Shown: in pieces, positions 25,340 through 34,372 of the stretch
How the letters are laid out: each line of letters opens with the position of its first letter
How positions within the stretch are numbered: the first letter of the stretch is position 1
Notes under the pieces: generated by a model
The model's database searches: none
The model's input: the letters and a program-made list of their open reading frames with translations, nothing else
What the model was told of the DNA's origin: nothing
Made by a program: the position numbers and the translations under genes
Source of the DNA: Pseudoalteromonas aliena SW19
GTDB taxonomy: Bacteria > Pseudomonadota > Gammaproteobacteria > Enterobacterales > Alteromonadaceae
Length of the DNA: 64,000 nt
NCBI RefSeq assembly: GCF_014905615.1
Contig: NZ_AQGU01000025.1
Span: 1,116,001 to 1,180,000, forward strand
Direction: 5' to 3'

Positions 25340-25642
25340 TCATACACCAACGCTATTTAGCATAATTCCGCGCGAACCCACTTTTTCCCAATCAGTATTA
25401 ATATTAGAGCTGCCAATAACTACTACTAACTCATCATTAAACACCTCATCAAAGCGGTTAATAAACTCAGCCTCATTTTTAATGTCAGGTATGGGGTATC
25501 GCCTTTTTAGTGGGTAGCGAATAAGTGCTGCAATCGCAGTTTTATCATGCGTTTTAAAAGCAGTAATAACAGGCAAAACGCTCTCGTGATACTTTTGATC
25601 AAGCGCAAATGTGTTAGATGTAAAAAGTAGGCATAACCACAA
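25340..25642 (-). pseudogene. Truncated secreted-protein gene fragment
   Basis: Open frame of about 100 codons with the end of a signal peptide (WLCLLFTSNTFALDQ) and a soluble part including YPLKRRYPIPDIKNEAEFIN and RFDEVFNDELVVVIGSS. No ATG is available: the frame begins with TTG inside a 12-bp perfect inverted repeat, and the charged signal-peptide start is missing. The end (SRGIMLNSVGV) also looks abrupt. I read it as the middle of a periplasmic protein gene cut at both ends; the function is unknown. Confidence 0.45.
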
Positions 25643-25659
25643 TACTATGTGGTTATGCC
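25630..25659. repeat. Perfect 12-bp inverted repeat
   Basis: GGCATAACCACA and TGTGGTTATGCC flank a six-base loop (ATACTA). There is no T-run, so it is not a typical terminator. It lies exactly at the truncated 5' end of the fragment at 25340-25642 and between it and the Fic gene, so it may mark a recombination point. Confidence 0.6.
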
Positions 25660-25724
25660 CTTAAAAGTTGAACCTGTTCTTAATTATAGTCCTTCATTTA
25701 AAGGTTTTAATATAGCGAAACTAA

Positions 25725-27074
25725 TTATATTTTTAGTTTTTCTCTTAACCCTGCAGGAGATAAATATCTAATAGCTTTGCTTTTTTTACTTTTCGTAGCA
25801 ATTAAAAGGTCTGCATCAACTAATCCATTTAAATATGTTCTTGCTGTGTTCTCATTAATATCAAATTCTATGGAAACCTGTTTAGTAGTAAATATTTTAC
25901 CTGGATGCTTTACGGCTTCTTTGAGCAACTCTAATTGACCTCGCTTGAAGTTCTTTGATAGAGGGCTTTTTTCGATCCATTCCATGAATTGATAAAATTC
26001 ACTTTTTTTAGATTCTATGTGAGTATTTAATGAATTAACCGCTTTCATGACAACATCAACCTGATGGTAAATAAAGTAAGTTAAGTCGAATTCGTCTGTT
26101 TCTGTATAAACAAATGCTGCATCATAATCACTTCTCTTTTCTTGGATTAGCTTACTAATTGACACATATTCAAATAACCAATAACCAGAACTAAGCATAT
26201 ACCAATAAAAAATAGCTCTGGCGGTTCTTCCATTCCCATCCCCAAAAGGATGAATGTAACCGATCATGAAATGTAAAATAATCGCTTTAACTAATGGATG
26301 TATAAACGTGTCGCTATTAGCCCCATCATGCTTTTCATTTGCAAAATCACATAAAGATAATAACCTTTCCTTTAAAGAAGAGAAACATGGAGGTGTATGC
26401 GCTAATTCATTGTAGAGGTTTGAAACTGCTATATCATTGTCCTCTCTTAAAGCTCCTGAAATAGCATCATTATCAATAGCTTTATATGTAGCAATTGCAT
26501 GAAGCTCTAGTATTAGCTCTATAGAAAGAGCTTCATCTTTTCTCTCTAGTGCTTTTTTCATCAAAAGGTAATTATTGAAAATCATTTGTTCAGATTTATC
26601 GATAGGTTGCCTTTTTGTTTCAAGCATTTCTTTCGCTATTTTCCTCGTTGTAGATGCGCCTTCTAGTTGAGAAGATGTTATTGCTTCTTCCATCATTAAG
26701 CTCTTAACCAGATACCTATCTTTTTCTTTTGTAGTAATAAATGAACCATCACCAATCGCATGCCCACCACCAGATAATTTATCGATCTGATGAAGTAATG
26801 CATGAAGGGAGTCTGGAATACAGTAAGTGAATTGTTTATTTTTTTCTGCAACTAATGATATTTTTTTTGATATAGTTTGCCTTGCCAGCTTCGTAGCTAC
26901 CCAAGCAGCTTGTTCTGATATATCTTTAGGTATACGCCATATAAATTTATCCCAGTGGAGATATTTCCCTTCTGAATTTGTAGGACCAAACCTCCCTAAA
27001 AGTGGAACAAACTCACCAGGAGGTGTAATAGGTAGTAACTCGTTTAATGGTTTGGGAACTCTAATTCTTGCCAT
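25725..27074 (-). CDS. Fic-domain AMPylator-type protein, class II (N-terminal inhibitory helix)
   Basis: Predicted enzyme transferring AMP or a related group to a target protein. The 449 residues contain the full Fic motif HPFGDGNGRTAR at 275-286 and, upstream, an inhibitory-helix motif SSQLEG at 134-139, which places it in the self-inhibited class II. The C-terminus (around 385-445) looks like a winged helix (TTKQVSIEFDINENTARTYL). No antitoxin gene is adjacent. It stands alone between decayed fragments and the metH terminator; paired inverted repeats upstream could be its operator. Possible roles are stress control or phage defence; the target cannot be read from sequence. Confidence 0.88.
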   Translation of the reverse strand: MARIRVPKPLNELLPITPPGEFVPLLGRFGPTNSEGKYLHWDKFIWRIPKDISEQAAWVATKLARQTISKKISLVAEKNKQFTYCIPDSLHALLHQIDKLSGGGHAIGDGSFITTKEKDRYLVKSLMMEEAITSSQLEGASTTRKIAKEMLETKRQPIDKSEQMIFNNYLLMKKALERKDEALSIELILELHAIATYKAIDNDAISGALREDNDIAVSNLYNELAHTPPCFSSLKERLLSLCDFANEKHDGANSDTFIHPLVKAIILHFMIGYIHPFGDGNGRTARAIFYWYMLSSGYWLFEYVSISKLIQEKRSDYDAAFVYTETDEFDLTYFIYHQVDVVMKAVNSLNTHIESKKSEFYQFMEWIEKSPLSKNFKRGQLELLKEAVKHPGKIFTTKQVSIEFDINENTARTYLNGLVDADLLIATKSKKSKAIRYLSPAGLREKLKI

Positions 27075-27084
27075 AGTAAAACAC

Positions 27085-27160
27085 CTAAACTTAATTTTTA
27101 TATAATGAGTTTACTTATAATTAAAAACTCGTCAACGTAAAAAAATAAATTTAAGTTTAG
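27085..27160. promoter_or_regulatory. Paired inverted repeats upstream of the fic gene
   Basis: CTAAACTTAA (27085-27094) and TTAAGTTTAG (27151-27160) are perfect inverted copies about 56 bases apart, enclosing an AT-rich region with promoter-like TATAAT-type sequences. They could be operator half-sites for the winged-helix domain of the Fic protein or the arms of a structure. Confidence 0.4.
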
Positions 27161-27177
27161 ATAAATAACTTTATACC

Positions 27178-27205
27178 AAAAACGAGCCTCATTTGGCTCG
27201 TTTTT
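27178..27205 (-). terminator. Rho-independent terminator of metA-metH operon
   Basis: AAAAACGAGCC and GGCTCGTTTTT form an 11-bp stem with loop TCATTT, about 45 bases after the metH2 stop. Symmetric A and T runs allow function in both directions. Confidence 0.88.
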
Positions 27206-27249
27206 GCTTTAACTGATAGCTGACAGCTAAAAACTGACTGCAGCTCTAT

Positions 27250-29880
27250 TTACTCCGGATCATACCCCAAATTAGGCGATAGCCATCTTTCAGCCTCTGC
27301 AAGCGTCATATTAGTTCGTTTAGCGTAGTCTTCCACCTGATCTTTTTGTACTGCTGCTACTGCGTAATATTTTGCTTGTGGGTGTGAGAAGTACCAACCC
27401 GAAACAGCAGCACCTGGCCACATGGCGTACGAACTAGTTAGTTGCATACCAATGCGTTTTTCGGTGTCGAGCAACTGCCAAATTTTCTTTTTCTCAGTGT
27501 GTTCTGGGCACGCTGGGTAACCTGGCGCAGGGCGAATACCTTGGTAGTTTTCGCGTATTAGCTCATCGTTTGCTAGGTTTTCGTCTGGTGCAAAACCCCA
27601 ATACTCTTTACGAACTTTTTCGTGTAGGTATTCTGCAAACGCCTCGGCGAGCCTGTCGGCAACCGCTTTAACCATTATTTTGTTGTAGTCGTCTTGCTGT
27701 GCGTCGAACGCATTGGCGAGGTCGTCTTCTTCTAGGCCGCCCGTTACTGCAAACGCGCCAAAATAGTCTGGTGTGCCTTTGGGTGCTATGTAGTCGGCTA
27801 GGCAATAATTAGCAAAGTCGGTTTTTTCGGTTTGCTGGCGTAAATGGCACGAAGTAGTTAATACTTCTTTGCGTGTTTCGTCGGTGTATATTTCTATATC
27901 ATCCCCAACGCGGTTAGCAGGAAATAAACCAATTACACCAAGTGGTTGCAAACTGCCTGCTTTTTCAAGGTCGTCTAACATATCGTTAGCGTCTTTAAAT
28001 AAGCTTTGCGCTTGCTCGCCTACTACTTCGTCGTCCATTATGCGCGGGTATTTACCGGCAATTGACCATGTCATAAAGTATGGCGTCCAATCTATGTATT
28101 TACGCAAAGTGGCGATTGATACGTTTTTAAACTCGATCACGCCGAGCTTTTTAGGCACAGGTGGCGTGTAGTTATCCCAATCAAGCACCGCTGCGTTATC
28201 GCGGGCACGCCCAATTGTAACAGGCTTAGAGCGTGGCTTTTTGCGCGCTTGTTGCTCGCGCACTTTTACATATTCAGCTTGGGTTTTAGCTAAAAAATCA
28301 GGCTTAATGTCTTTCGATAATAAATTAGATACTACACCTACCGCACGGCTGGCATTACTTACATACACTACGCCTTTATCATATTGCGGCTCAATTTTTA
28401 CTGCGGTGTGCGCTTTAGAAGTAGTAGCACCACCAATGAGTAACGGCAGTTCAAAACCACGGCGTTTCATTTCTTTTGCTACGTGTACCATTTCGTCAAG
28501 CGATGGCGTAATTAGGCCCGATAACCCAATAATATCGGCTTTTTCGTCGATAGCGGTTTGTAGTATTTTATCGGCAGGTACCATTACGCCTAAATCGATA
28601 ACTTCGTAGTTATTACATTGCAATACCACGCCTACAATGTTTTTACCTATGTCGTGTACGTCGCCTTTTACGGTCGCCATGACTATTTTACCATTGGTTG
28701 AACCCTCTTCTTTTTCAAGCTCAATGTATGGGTCTAGGTAGGCCACGGCTCGCTTCATTACGCGCGCCGATTTAACCACTTGTGGTAAAAACATTTTACC
28801 TGCGCCAAATAAATCCCCTACTACGTTCATGCCGTCCATTAACGGCCCTTCAATTACGTGAATAGGTTTAGCTGCTGCGGCGCGGCATTCTTCGGTATCT
28901 TCATCTATAAAGGTAGTAATACCTTTAACAAGCGCGTGCTCAAGGCGTTTTGCAACAGGCCATGTGCGCCACTCTAAATCTTCTACTCGCTCGGCTTGCG
29001 CCATCCCCGAGTATTTTGGTGCAAGCTCTACTAAACGCTCGCCTGCGCCTGAGTCGGTGTTAAGTATTACGTCGGTAACGGCTTTACGTAGCTCTTCTGG
29101 TATATCATCGTAAACGGCTAGTTGCCCCGCATTTACAATCCCCATGTCCATACCAGCTTGAATAGCATGATATAAAAACACCGAGTGAATGGCTTCACGT
29201 ACTGGATTGTTACCCCTAAACGAAAACGATACGTTTGATACACCGCCCGACACTTTACAGTGCGGTAAGTTTTGCTTAATGCGGCGTGTGCCTTCAATAA
29301 ATTCTACGGCGTAGTTATCGTGCTCTTCTATACCGGTGGCTACGGCAAATATATTAGGGTCGAAAATAATATCTTCAGGCGCAAAGCCAATGTCTTCTAC
29401 TAGAATTTTATAACTGCGCGCACATATTGCGAACTTACGGTCGGCCGTGTCTGCTTGTCCGTCGGTATCAAACGCCATTACAACGGCAGCTGCACCAAAG
29501 CGTTTTATTATTTTAGCTTGGCGAATAAATGGCTCTTCGCCCTCTTTAAGCGATATTGAGTTAACAATTGCCTTGCCTTGAATACACTTTAAACCGGCTT
29601 CTATTACTTCCCATTTTGAGGAGTCGACCATGATTGGTACACGAGAAATATCGGGCTCTGAGGCTATTAAGTTTAAAAACTTAACCATGGCGGCTTTTGA
29701 GTCCAACATGGCTTCGTCCATGTTTATATCAATAACCTGTGCGCCGTTTTCTACTTGTTCGCGGGCCACTGTTAGCGCGGCTTCAAAATCTTCTTCCATG
29801 ATTAGGCGTTTAAACATAGCCGAGCCAGTTACATTGGTACGCTCACCAACATTGGTAAATACTGCTATTTGCTGTGTCAT
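27250..29880 (-). CDS. metH: Methionine synthase, folate/cobalamin/AdoMet-domain polypeptide of a split MetH
   Basis: Carries the methyl-transfer part of B12-dependent methionine synthase. The 876 residues correspond to E. coli MetH from about residue 355: pterin-binding domain ([17 protein letters not shown] to ~300), B12 cap and Rossmann domain with GDVHDIG at 406-412 (cobalt-ligand His409), and the C-terminal AdoMet reactivation domain (ending near [14 protein letters not shown]). The N-terminal homocysteine domain is a separate gene 9 bases upstream, in the same reading frame. TAAGGAG provides a ribosome site exactly at the junction, so separate translation is likely. The two proteins must work as a complex. 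Confidence 0.95.
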   Translation of the reverse strand: MTQQIAVFTNVGERTNVTGSAMFKRLIMEEDFEAALTVAREQVENGAQVIDINMDEAMLDSKAAMVKFLNLIASEPDISRVPIMVDSSKWEVIEAGLKCIQGKAIVNSISLKEGEEPFIRQAKIIKRFGAAAVVMAFDTDGQADTADRKFAICARSYKILVEDIGFAPEDIIFDPNIFAVATGIEEHDNYAVEFIEGTRRIKQNLPHCKVSGGVSNVSFSFRGNNPVREAIHSVFLYHAIQAGMDMGIVNAGQLAVYDDIPEELRKAVTDVILNTDSGAGERLVELAPKYSGMAQAERVEDLEWRTWPVAKRLEHALVKGITTFIDEDTEECRAAAAKPIHVIEGPLMDGMNVVGDLFGAGKMFLPQVVKSARVMKRAVAYLDPYIELEKEEGSTNGKIVMATVKGDVHDIGKNIVGVVLQCNNYEVIDLGVMVPADKILQTAIDEKADIIGLSGLITPSLDEMVHVAKEMKRRGFELPLLIGGATTSKAHTAVKIEPQYDKGVVYVSNASRAVGVVSNLLSKDIKPDFLAKTQAEYVKVREQQARKKPRSKPVTIGRARDNAAVLDWDNYTPPVPKKLGVIEFKNVSIATLRKYIDWTPYFMTWSIAGKYPRIMDDEVVGEQAQSLFKDANDMLDDLEKAGSLQPLGVIGLFPANRVGDDIEIYTDETRKEVLTTSCHLRQQTEKTDFANYCLADYIAPKGTPDYFGAFAVTGGLEEDDLANAFDAQQDDYNKIMVKAVADRLAEAFAEYLHEKVRKEYWGFAPDENLANDELIRENYQGIRPAPGYPACPEHTEKKKIWQLLDTEKRIGMQLTSSYAMWPGAAVSGWYFSHPQAKYYAVAAVQKDQVEDYAKRTNMTLAEAERWLSPNLGYDPE

Positions 29881-29889
29881 GTTGGCTCC

Positions 29890-30963
29890 TTAATTTAAGT
29901 TACAGGCTTCAAGGCCCGATAAACGCATACGTACTTCAAGCTCTGGCAATTGGCGAGGCTTAACGCCTTCGAGCCCTTTTGCAAACGCGCGAATATGCGC
30001 AGGCGTGGTGCCACAGCATCCGCCTACTATATTAATAAAGCCCGATTTACCCCAATCGATAATTTCGGTTGCCATATCGCCCGCTTCTAAGTCGTATTCA
30101 CCAAACTCATTAGGCAAGCCCGCATTAGGGTGTACCGACGTAAAGGTTTCGCATACGCGCGACAACTCTTCTACATATTGGCGCAGTAAATCAGGACCAA
30201 GCGCGCAGTTTAAACCAATCGAAATAGGCTTAATATGGCGAATAGAATTATAAAATGCTTCGGTTGTTTGCCCAGAAAGCGTACGCCCTGAGGCGTCGGT
30301 AATAGTGCCCGAGATCATAACTGGTAATGTACGCCCAGCTTGCTCAAAGGCTTCCTCTACGCCAAACGAGGCGGCTTTTGCATTAAGGGTGTCGAATATA
30401 GTTTCGATTAGTATTAAATCGGCGCCGCCTTCCATTAATGCAAGGGTAGACTCAACATACGCAGTAACCAACTTATCAAAGGTGACATTTCGGTAACCCG
30501 GATCGTTTACGTCTGGCGAAATTGAACACGTTTTAGAGGTTGGTCCTAAAACACCGGCTACATAGCGTGGTTTTTGTGGCGTTTTAGCTGTAAATTCATC
30601 GCAAATTGCGCGTGCTAATTTAGCCGACTCTCGGTTTATTTCACGGCTTAGGCTTGCCATGTCGTAATCTTCCATCGAGATAGTGGTCGAGTTAAACGTG
30701 TTAGTTTCGATAATATCGGCGCCCGCTGATAAAAAACCACGATGAATATCAGTGATTAAGTCGGGCTTGGTTAGGCTTAATAAATCGTTATTGCCTTTAA
30801 TTAATACATGCCAGTCTTTAAAACGCTCTGCGCGATAGTCTTCTTCTTCTAGCTTATGATCTTGGATCATGGTGCCCATAGCACCATCTAAAATTAAAAT
30901 GCGTTCTTTTAATGCTGCACTTATTTCGGCTTGCTTATTATTTGTAGGCGCGTTATTCGGCAT
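29890..30963 (-). CDS. metH: Methionine synthase, homocysteine-binding polypeptide of a split MetH
   Basis: Zinc-dependent homocysteine S-methyltransferase domain, 357 residues, equal to the N-terminal module of E. coli MetH. The three zinc-binding cysteines are present at 253 (GLNCALGP) and 316/317 (VGGCCGTTP). The end SGLEACNLN aligns with the linker SGLEPLN of full-length MetH, so nothing seems lost. Its ATG overlaps the last codons of metA by 11 bases. In other bacteria a free homocysteine domain can also act as an MmuM-like enzyme, but adjacency to the rest of MetH argues for a two-subunit synthase. Confidence 0.95.
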   Translation of the reverse strand: MPNNAPTNNKQAEISAALKERILILDGAMGTMIQDHKLEEEDYRAERFKDWHVLIKGNNDLLSLTKPDLITDIHRGFLSAGADIIETNTFNSTTISMEDYDMASLSREINRESAKLARAICDEFTAKTPQKPRYVAGVLGPTSKTCSISPDVNDPGYRNVTFDKLVTAYVESTLALMEGGADLILIETIFDTLNAKAASFGVEEAFEQAGRTLPVMISGTITDASGRTLSGQTTEAFYNSIRHIKPISIGLNCALGPDLLRQYVEELSRVCETFTSVHPNAGLPNEFGEYDLEAGDMATEIIDWGKSGFINIVGGCCGTTPAHIRAFAKGLEGVKPRQLPELEVRMRLSGLEACNLN

Positions 30964-31900
30964 AGTTGTTAGTCCTCACATCTTGGCTAACTAAATTAAT
31001 ATCATACGGTGTGGTTTGGTACACGTAGTAATTTAACCAGTTCGAAAAAAGTAAAAAAGCATGGCTTTGCCACGTTTTTGAAGGTTGTTTGGTTGCATCA
31101 TCGTCCACAAAGTAATTTTCGGGTTTTGGTGCATTGGGGCTTTTTTTACAATCTCGCTCATATTCTGCTTTTAGCGAGTCGGCGTCGTACTCTGGGTGAC
31201 CGGTTATAAACACTTGGCTACCCGATTTATTTTTAAGTAAATAAGCCCCTACTCGCTCAGAGCCAGCCAATACCACCAGCTCATCACAGGCGTTTATTTT
31301 ATTTATATCAATGTGGCCATAGCGTGAGTGCGGTACTAAAAAAGTGTCGTCGAATCCGCGAGTCAGTGCACCGTGCTCAAAATAACATTGGTGAGTAAAT
31401 ACGCCACACAGTTTGTCGTCTTTTAAATCGCGCTTTAAATTGTAATGGTGATATAACGCGGCATGTGCTGCCCAGCACGAAAATAACGTAGAGGTAACGT
31501 GTTGCTCGGCCCAATCAATAATGACCTTTAGCTCATCCCAATACGCTACATCGTCGTATTCTAAATGGGCAAGTGGCGCGCCTGTTACTATTAATGCATC
31601 GTAATTGTTGTCTTTCACTTCAGAAAAATAACGATAAAAGGTATCAAGGTGCTCTTCTGAATTACTGCTACTGCGGTGAGTGTCAAGGCGTAGTAGTTCT
31701 ACATTTACTTGCAAAGGCGAGTTGGCAAGTAAGCGAATAAACTGAACTTCGGTTTCTACTTTATTAGGCATTAAGTTTAAAATAGCCAAACGCATTGGGC
31801 GTATTTCTTGCGTTTTTGCACGACTTTTTGGCATTACAAATACGTCTTCTTGACGTAAACGCGCAATAGCCGGCAACTCGTCTTTTACTGTAATTGGCAT
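30953..31900 (-). CDS. metA: Homoserine O-acyltransferase (succinyl-type MetA)
   Basis: First committed step of methionine synthesis: acylation of homoserine. It has 315 residues with the catalytic Cys142 ([11 protein letters not shown]), His235 and Glu237 (FITGHPEYD). The acyl-CoA-selecting position 111 (Glu in acetyl-, Gly in succinyl-transferases) is Ala here ([10 protein letters not shown]), so a small residue favours succinyl-CoA, though this is an inference. It is the first gene of metA-metH1-metH2 and has tandem MetJ-like boxes upstream. A good ribosome site (AGGAGTGAAGT) precedes the ATG. Confidence 0.96.
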   Translation of the reverse strand: MPITVKDELPAIARLRQEDVFVMPKSRAKTQEIRPMRLAILNLMPNKVETEVQFIRLLANSPLQVNVELLRLDTHRSSSNSEEHLDTFYRYFSEVKDNNYDALIVTGAPLAHLEYDDVAYWDELKVIIDWAEQHVTSTLFSCWAAHAALYHHYNLKRDLKDDKLCGVFTHQCYFEHGALTRGFDDTFLVPHSRYGHIDINKINACDELVVLAGSERVGAYLLKNKSGSQVFITGHPEYDADSLKAEYERDCKKSPNAPKPENYFVDDDATKQPSKTWQSHAFLLFSNWLNYYVYQTTPYDINLVSQDVRTNNYAE

Positions 31901-31931
31901 ACTTCACTCCTGTTCATAAAAACCTATGCTA

Positions 31932-31959
31932 ATTATGAACTGAAAGTAAAAAATATCAA
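31932..31959 (-). promoter_or_regulatory. Sigma-70 promoter of metA
   Basis: On the minus strand TTGATA (31954-31959), 16-bp spacer, CATAAT (31932-31937). It lies 32-59 bases before the metA ATG and directly next to the MetJ-like boxes. Confidence 0.6.
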
Positions 31960-31980
31960 CCTCTAGATGTATAGATGTCC
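31957..31980. promoter_or_regulatory. Tandem MetJ-like met boxes
   Basis: Three consecutive 8-mers resemble AGACGTCT: on the minus strand GGACATCT and ATACATCT (6/8 each), then AGAGGTTG (5/8), which overlaps the -35 element of the metA promoter. Tandem contiguous 8-bp boxes are the known MetJ operator layout, so repression by MetJ-AdoMet is likely. Confidence 0.65.
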
Positions 31981-32121
31981 AAATGAAATTTATTCATGAT
32001 TTTATACTTTGCTTACAAGCATGCTTTAGTGCTTTAAAACTATGCCATTCGTTGACTGTTTCACCTGAGAGCCACTACAATACAACATTGAAATTTTTAT
32101 TATTATTTGAAGGCTCCTTTC

Positions 32122-33795
32122 ATGGTTTTACCTGATAAATTTATATTCTCGATGAGTCGAGTATCTAAGGTTGTGCCACCTAAGCGCACTATCTTAAAAG
32201 ATATTTCGTTGCACTTTTTCCCTGGCGCAAAAATTGGTGTGCTTGGTTTAAACGGTTCTGGTAAATCTACTTTACTTCGCATTATGGCCGGTGTTGACCA
32301 AGATTTTGAAGGTGAAGCACATCCTCAGCCTGGTACAAAAATTGGTTACTTGCCACAAGAGCCTGTACTGGACGAAAGTAAAACAGTGCGTGAAATTGTT
32401 GAAGAAGCTGTTGGCGAAGTTAAACATGCACTTAGCCGTCTTGATGAAGTGTATAACGAATACGCAATGGAAGGTGCTGACTTTGACGCACTTGCAAAAG
32501 AGCAAGGCGAGCTTGAAGCGGTTATTCAAGCGCACGATGGTCATAACATCGATAACGTTTTAGAACGTGCTGCTGATGCACTTCGTCTGCCAGAATGGGA
32601 TGCTAAAATTGAGCACCTTTCAGGTGGTGAGCGTCGTCGTGTTGCTATATGTCGATTATTACTTGAAAAACCAGACATGCTTATTCTCGATGAGCCAACT
32701 AACCACTTGGATGCTGAGTCGGTTGCATGGTTAGAGCGTTTCTTACACGATTACGAAGGCACCGTTGTGGCAGTAACGCATGACCGTTACTTCCTTGATA
32801 ATGTAGCTGGTTGGATATTAGAGCTTGACCGTGGCGAAGGTATTCCATGGGAAGGTAACTACTCTTCTTGGCTTGAACAAAAAGATGCGCGCCTGCAGCA
32901 AGAACAAAAATCAGAAAAAGCGCGTCAAAAATCAATTGCGCAAGAACTTGAATGGGTTCGTTCAAACCCTAAAGGTCGCCAAGCTAAGTCAAAAGCACGT
33001 ATGGCTCAGTTTACTGAAATGCAGCAATCTGATTACCAAAAGCGTAACGAAACTAACGAAATGTTTATTCCACCTGGCCCGCGTTTAGGCGACCAAGTAC
33101 TTGAAGTAACTAATCTTCGTAAGAGCTTTGGCGATCGCGTTTTAATTGACGATTTAAGCTTTAGCATGCCAAAAGGTGCCATTGTGGGCATTATTGGCGC
33201 GAATGGCGCGGGTAAATCAACGTTATTTAAAATGATAAGCGGTGAGCAAGAGCAAGACAGCGGTAGCATCAGCGTTGGTGAAACTGTACACCTTGCGACT
33301 GTTGATCAGTTCCGCGACGGGATGGACGAAAGCAAAACTGTTTTCCAAGAAATATCAGACGGTCAAGACGTATTAAAAATTGGTAACTTTGAGTTCCCAA
33401 GCCGTGCGTATGTAAGTCGCTTTAACTTTAAAGGTAACGATCAGCAAAAGTTTGTTAAAGACCTATCAGGTGGTGAGCGTAACCGTTTACACCTTGCTAA
33501 GTTATTAAAAGCGGGCGGCAATGTGTTATTACTGGATGAGCCAACCAATGACTTGGACGTTGAAACACTACGTGCACTGGAGAACGCTATTTTAGAGTTC
33601 CCAGGTTGTGTAATGTGTATATCGCATGACCGTTGGTTCCTTGACCGTATTGCTACACATATTTTAGATTACCGCGATGAAGGTCAAATTAACTTCTTTG
33701 ATGGTAACTACACTGAATACGAAGAGTGGCTTAAAAAGACATTGGGTGCAGCAGCAGCTCAACCTAAACGTATTAAGTACAAAAAAATTGGCTAA
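32122..33795 (+). CDS. ettA: EttA, energy-dependent translational throttle ABC-F ATPase
   Basis: Ribosome-associated ABC-F protein that gates entry into elongation according to ATP/ADP ratio. The 557-residue protein (E. coli 555) has two ABC domains with Walker A GLNGSGKST and GANGAGKST, signatures LSGGERRR and LSGGERNR, Walker B LILDEPTNH and LLLDEPTND, and the P-site tRNA-interaction linker between them. The frame runs from a TTG at 32107, but ATG 32122 with AAGG upstream gives the family N-terminus. It is divergent from metA and ends at a clear terminator. Confidence 0.97.
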   Translation: MVLPDKFIFSMSRVSKVVPPKRTILKDISLHFFPGAKIGVLGLNGSGKSTLLRIMAGVDQDFEGEAHPQPGTKIGYLPQEPVLDESKTVREIVEEAVGEVKHALSRLDEVYNEYAMEGADFDALAKEQGELEAVIQAHDGHNIDNVLERAADALRLPEWDAKIEHLSGGERRRVAICRLLLEKPDMLILDEPTNHLDAESVAWLERFLHDYEGTVVAVTHDRYFLDNVAGWILELDRGEGIPWEGNYSSWLEQKDARLQQEQKSEKARQKSIAQELEWVRSNPKGRQAKSKARMAQFTEMQQSDYQKRNETNEMFIPPGPRLGDQVLEVTNLRKSFGDRVLIDDLSFSMPKGAIVGIIGANGAGKSTLFKMISGEQEQDSGSISVGETVHLATVDQFRDGMDESKTVFQEISDGQDVLKIGNFEFPSRAYVSRFNFKGNDQQKFVKDLSGGERNRLHLAKLLKAGGNVLLLDEPTNDLDVETLRALENAILEFPGCVMCISHDRWFLDRIATHILDYRDEGQINFFDGNYTEYEEWLKKTLGAAAAQPKRIKYKKIG

Positions 33796-33829
33796 TATTC
33801 ACTGTAGCTAATTTATTACAGTAACACTA

Positions 33830-33857
33830 AGCCCTGCATTTATGCGGGGCTTTTTTA
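33830..33857 (+). terminator. Rho-independent terminator of ettA
   Basis: AGCCCTGCAT and ATGCGGGGCT pair with one G-T wobble, followed by six T residues, 35 bases after the ettA stop. Confidence 0.85.
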
Positions 33858-33950
33858 TGCCACCAGTATTCTAAACACTTATTTTCTAGCATGTAGAGAA
33901 TTACCCGCTATGATTAATTTATTATAAAAACAATAAGGCCAAGTTAGGTT

Positions 33951-34319
33951 ATGCAAAATCGTCGTCAGTTTTCTCGTGTTTTATTTTCAACCGATGCACA
34001 AGTAATTTTTAATGATCATCAATACCCATGTAAATTACTCGATATCTCTTTACACGGCGCGTTAATTACTAGATGTGACGCCTTTTCTAGCAGCACTAAT
34101 ACCAATGCAATACTGTGCTTTACACTCCCGCAAAGCGAAATAGAAATAAAAATGGAAGTTATGGTTTCTCATATAAAAGCAAACCACATAGGCCTAAAAT
34201 GCCATTATATTGATATAGACAGTATTACGCATTTAAAGCGCTTAATTGAGTTAAATTTAGCCGATGACGAACTATTACATCGCGAGCTCGCTATGTTGAT
34301 CCACGACACACAACAATAG
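33951..34319 (+). CDS. PilZ domain protein
   Basis: Probable cyclic-di-GMP receptor, 122 residues. The RxxxR motif is R5-R9 in NRRQFSRVLF and the second motif is DISLHGAL; the rest is the expected small beta-barrel (MEVMVSHIKANHIGLKCHYI). It is a stand-alone gene with its own spacing from ettA and the deacetylase gene. Target unknown. It differs from the PilZ protein in the flagellar operon and is closer to generic single-domain PilZ proteins. Confidence 0.85.
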   Translation: MQNRRQFSRVLFSTDAQVIFNDHQYPCKLLDISLHGALITRCDAFSSSTNTNAILCFTLPQSEIEIKMEVMVSHIKANHIGLKCHYIDIDSITHLKRLIELNLADDELLHRELAMLIHDTQQ

Positions 34320-34372
34320 ACTCATTTAGATTAGTTGATTACCATAGAGCAAATTTTTTAACTTGTGCAAAC

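Noticed and set aside
25725-27074. Fic toxin-antitoxin module
   Set aside because: The inhibitory helix is within the Fic protein itself and no separate antitoxin gene flanks it.
27250-30963. Reading the metH split as a sequencing error
   Set aside because: A ribosome-binding site sits exactly at the stop and an ATG follows 9 bases later in a good position, which is more consistent with a real split; still listed as something to check.
30953-32121. Cobalamin or SAM riboswitch before the metA-metH unit
   Set aside because: The leader of metA is only about 30 bases beyond the promoter and shows no conserved riboswitch elements; MetJ-like boxes explain the regulation better.
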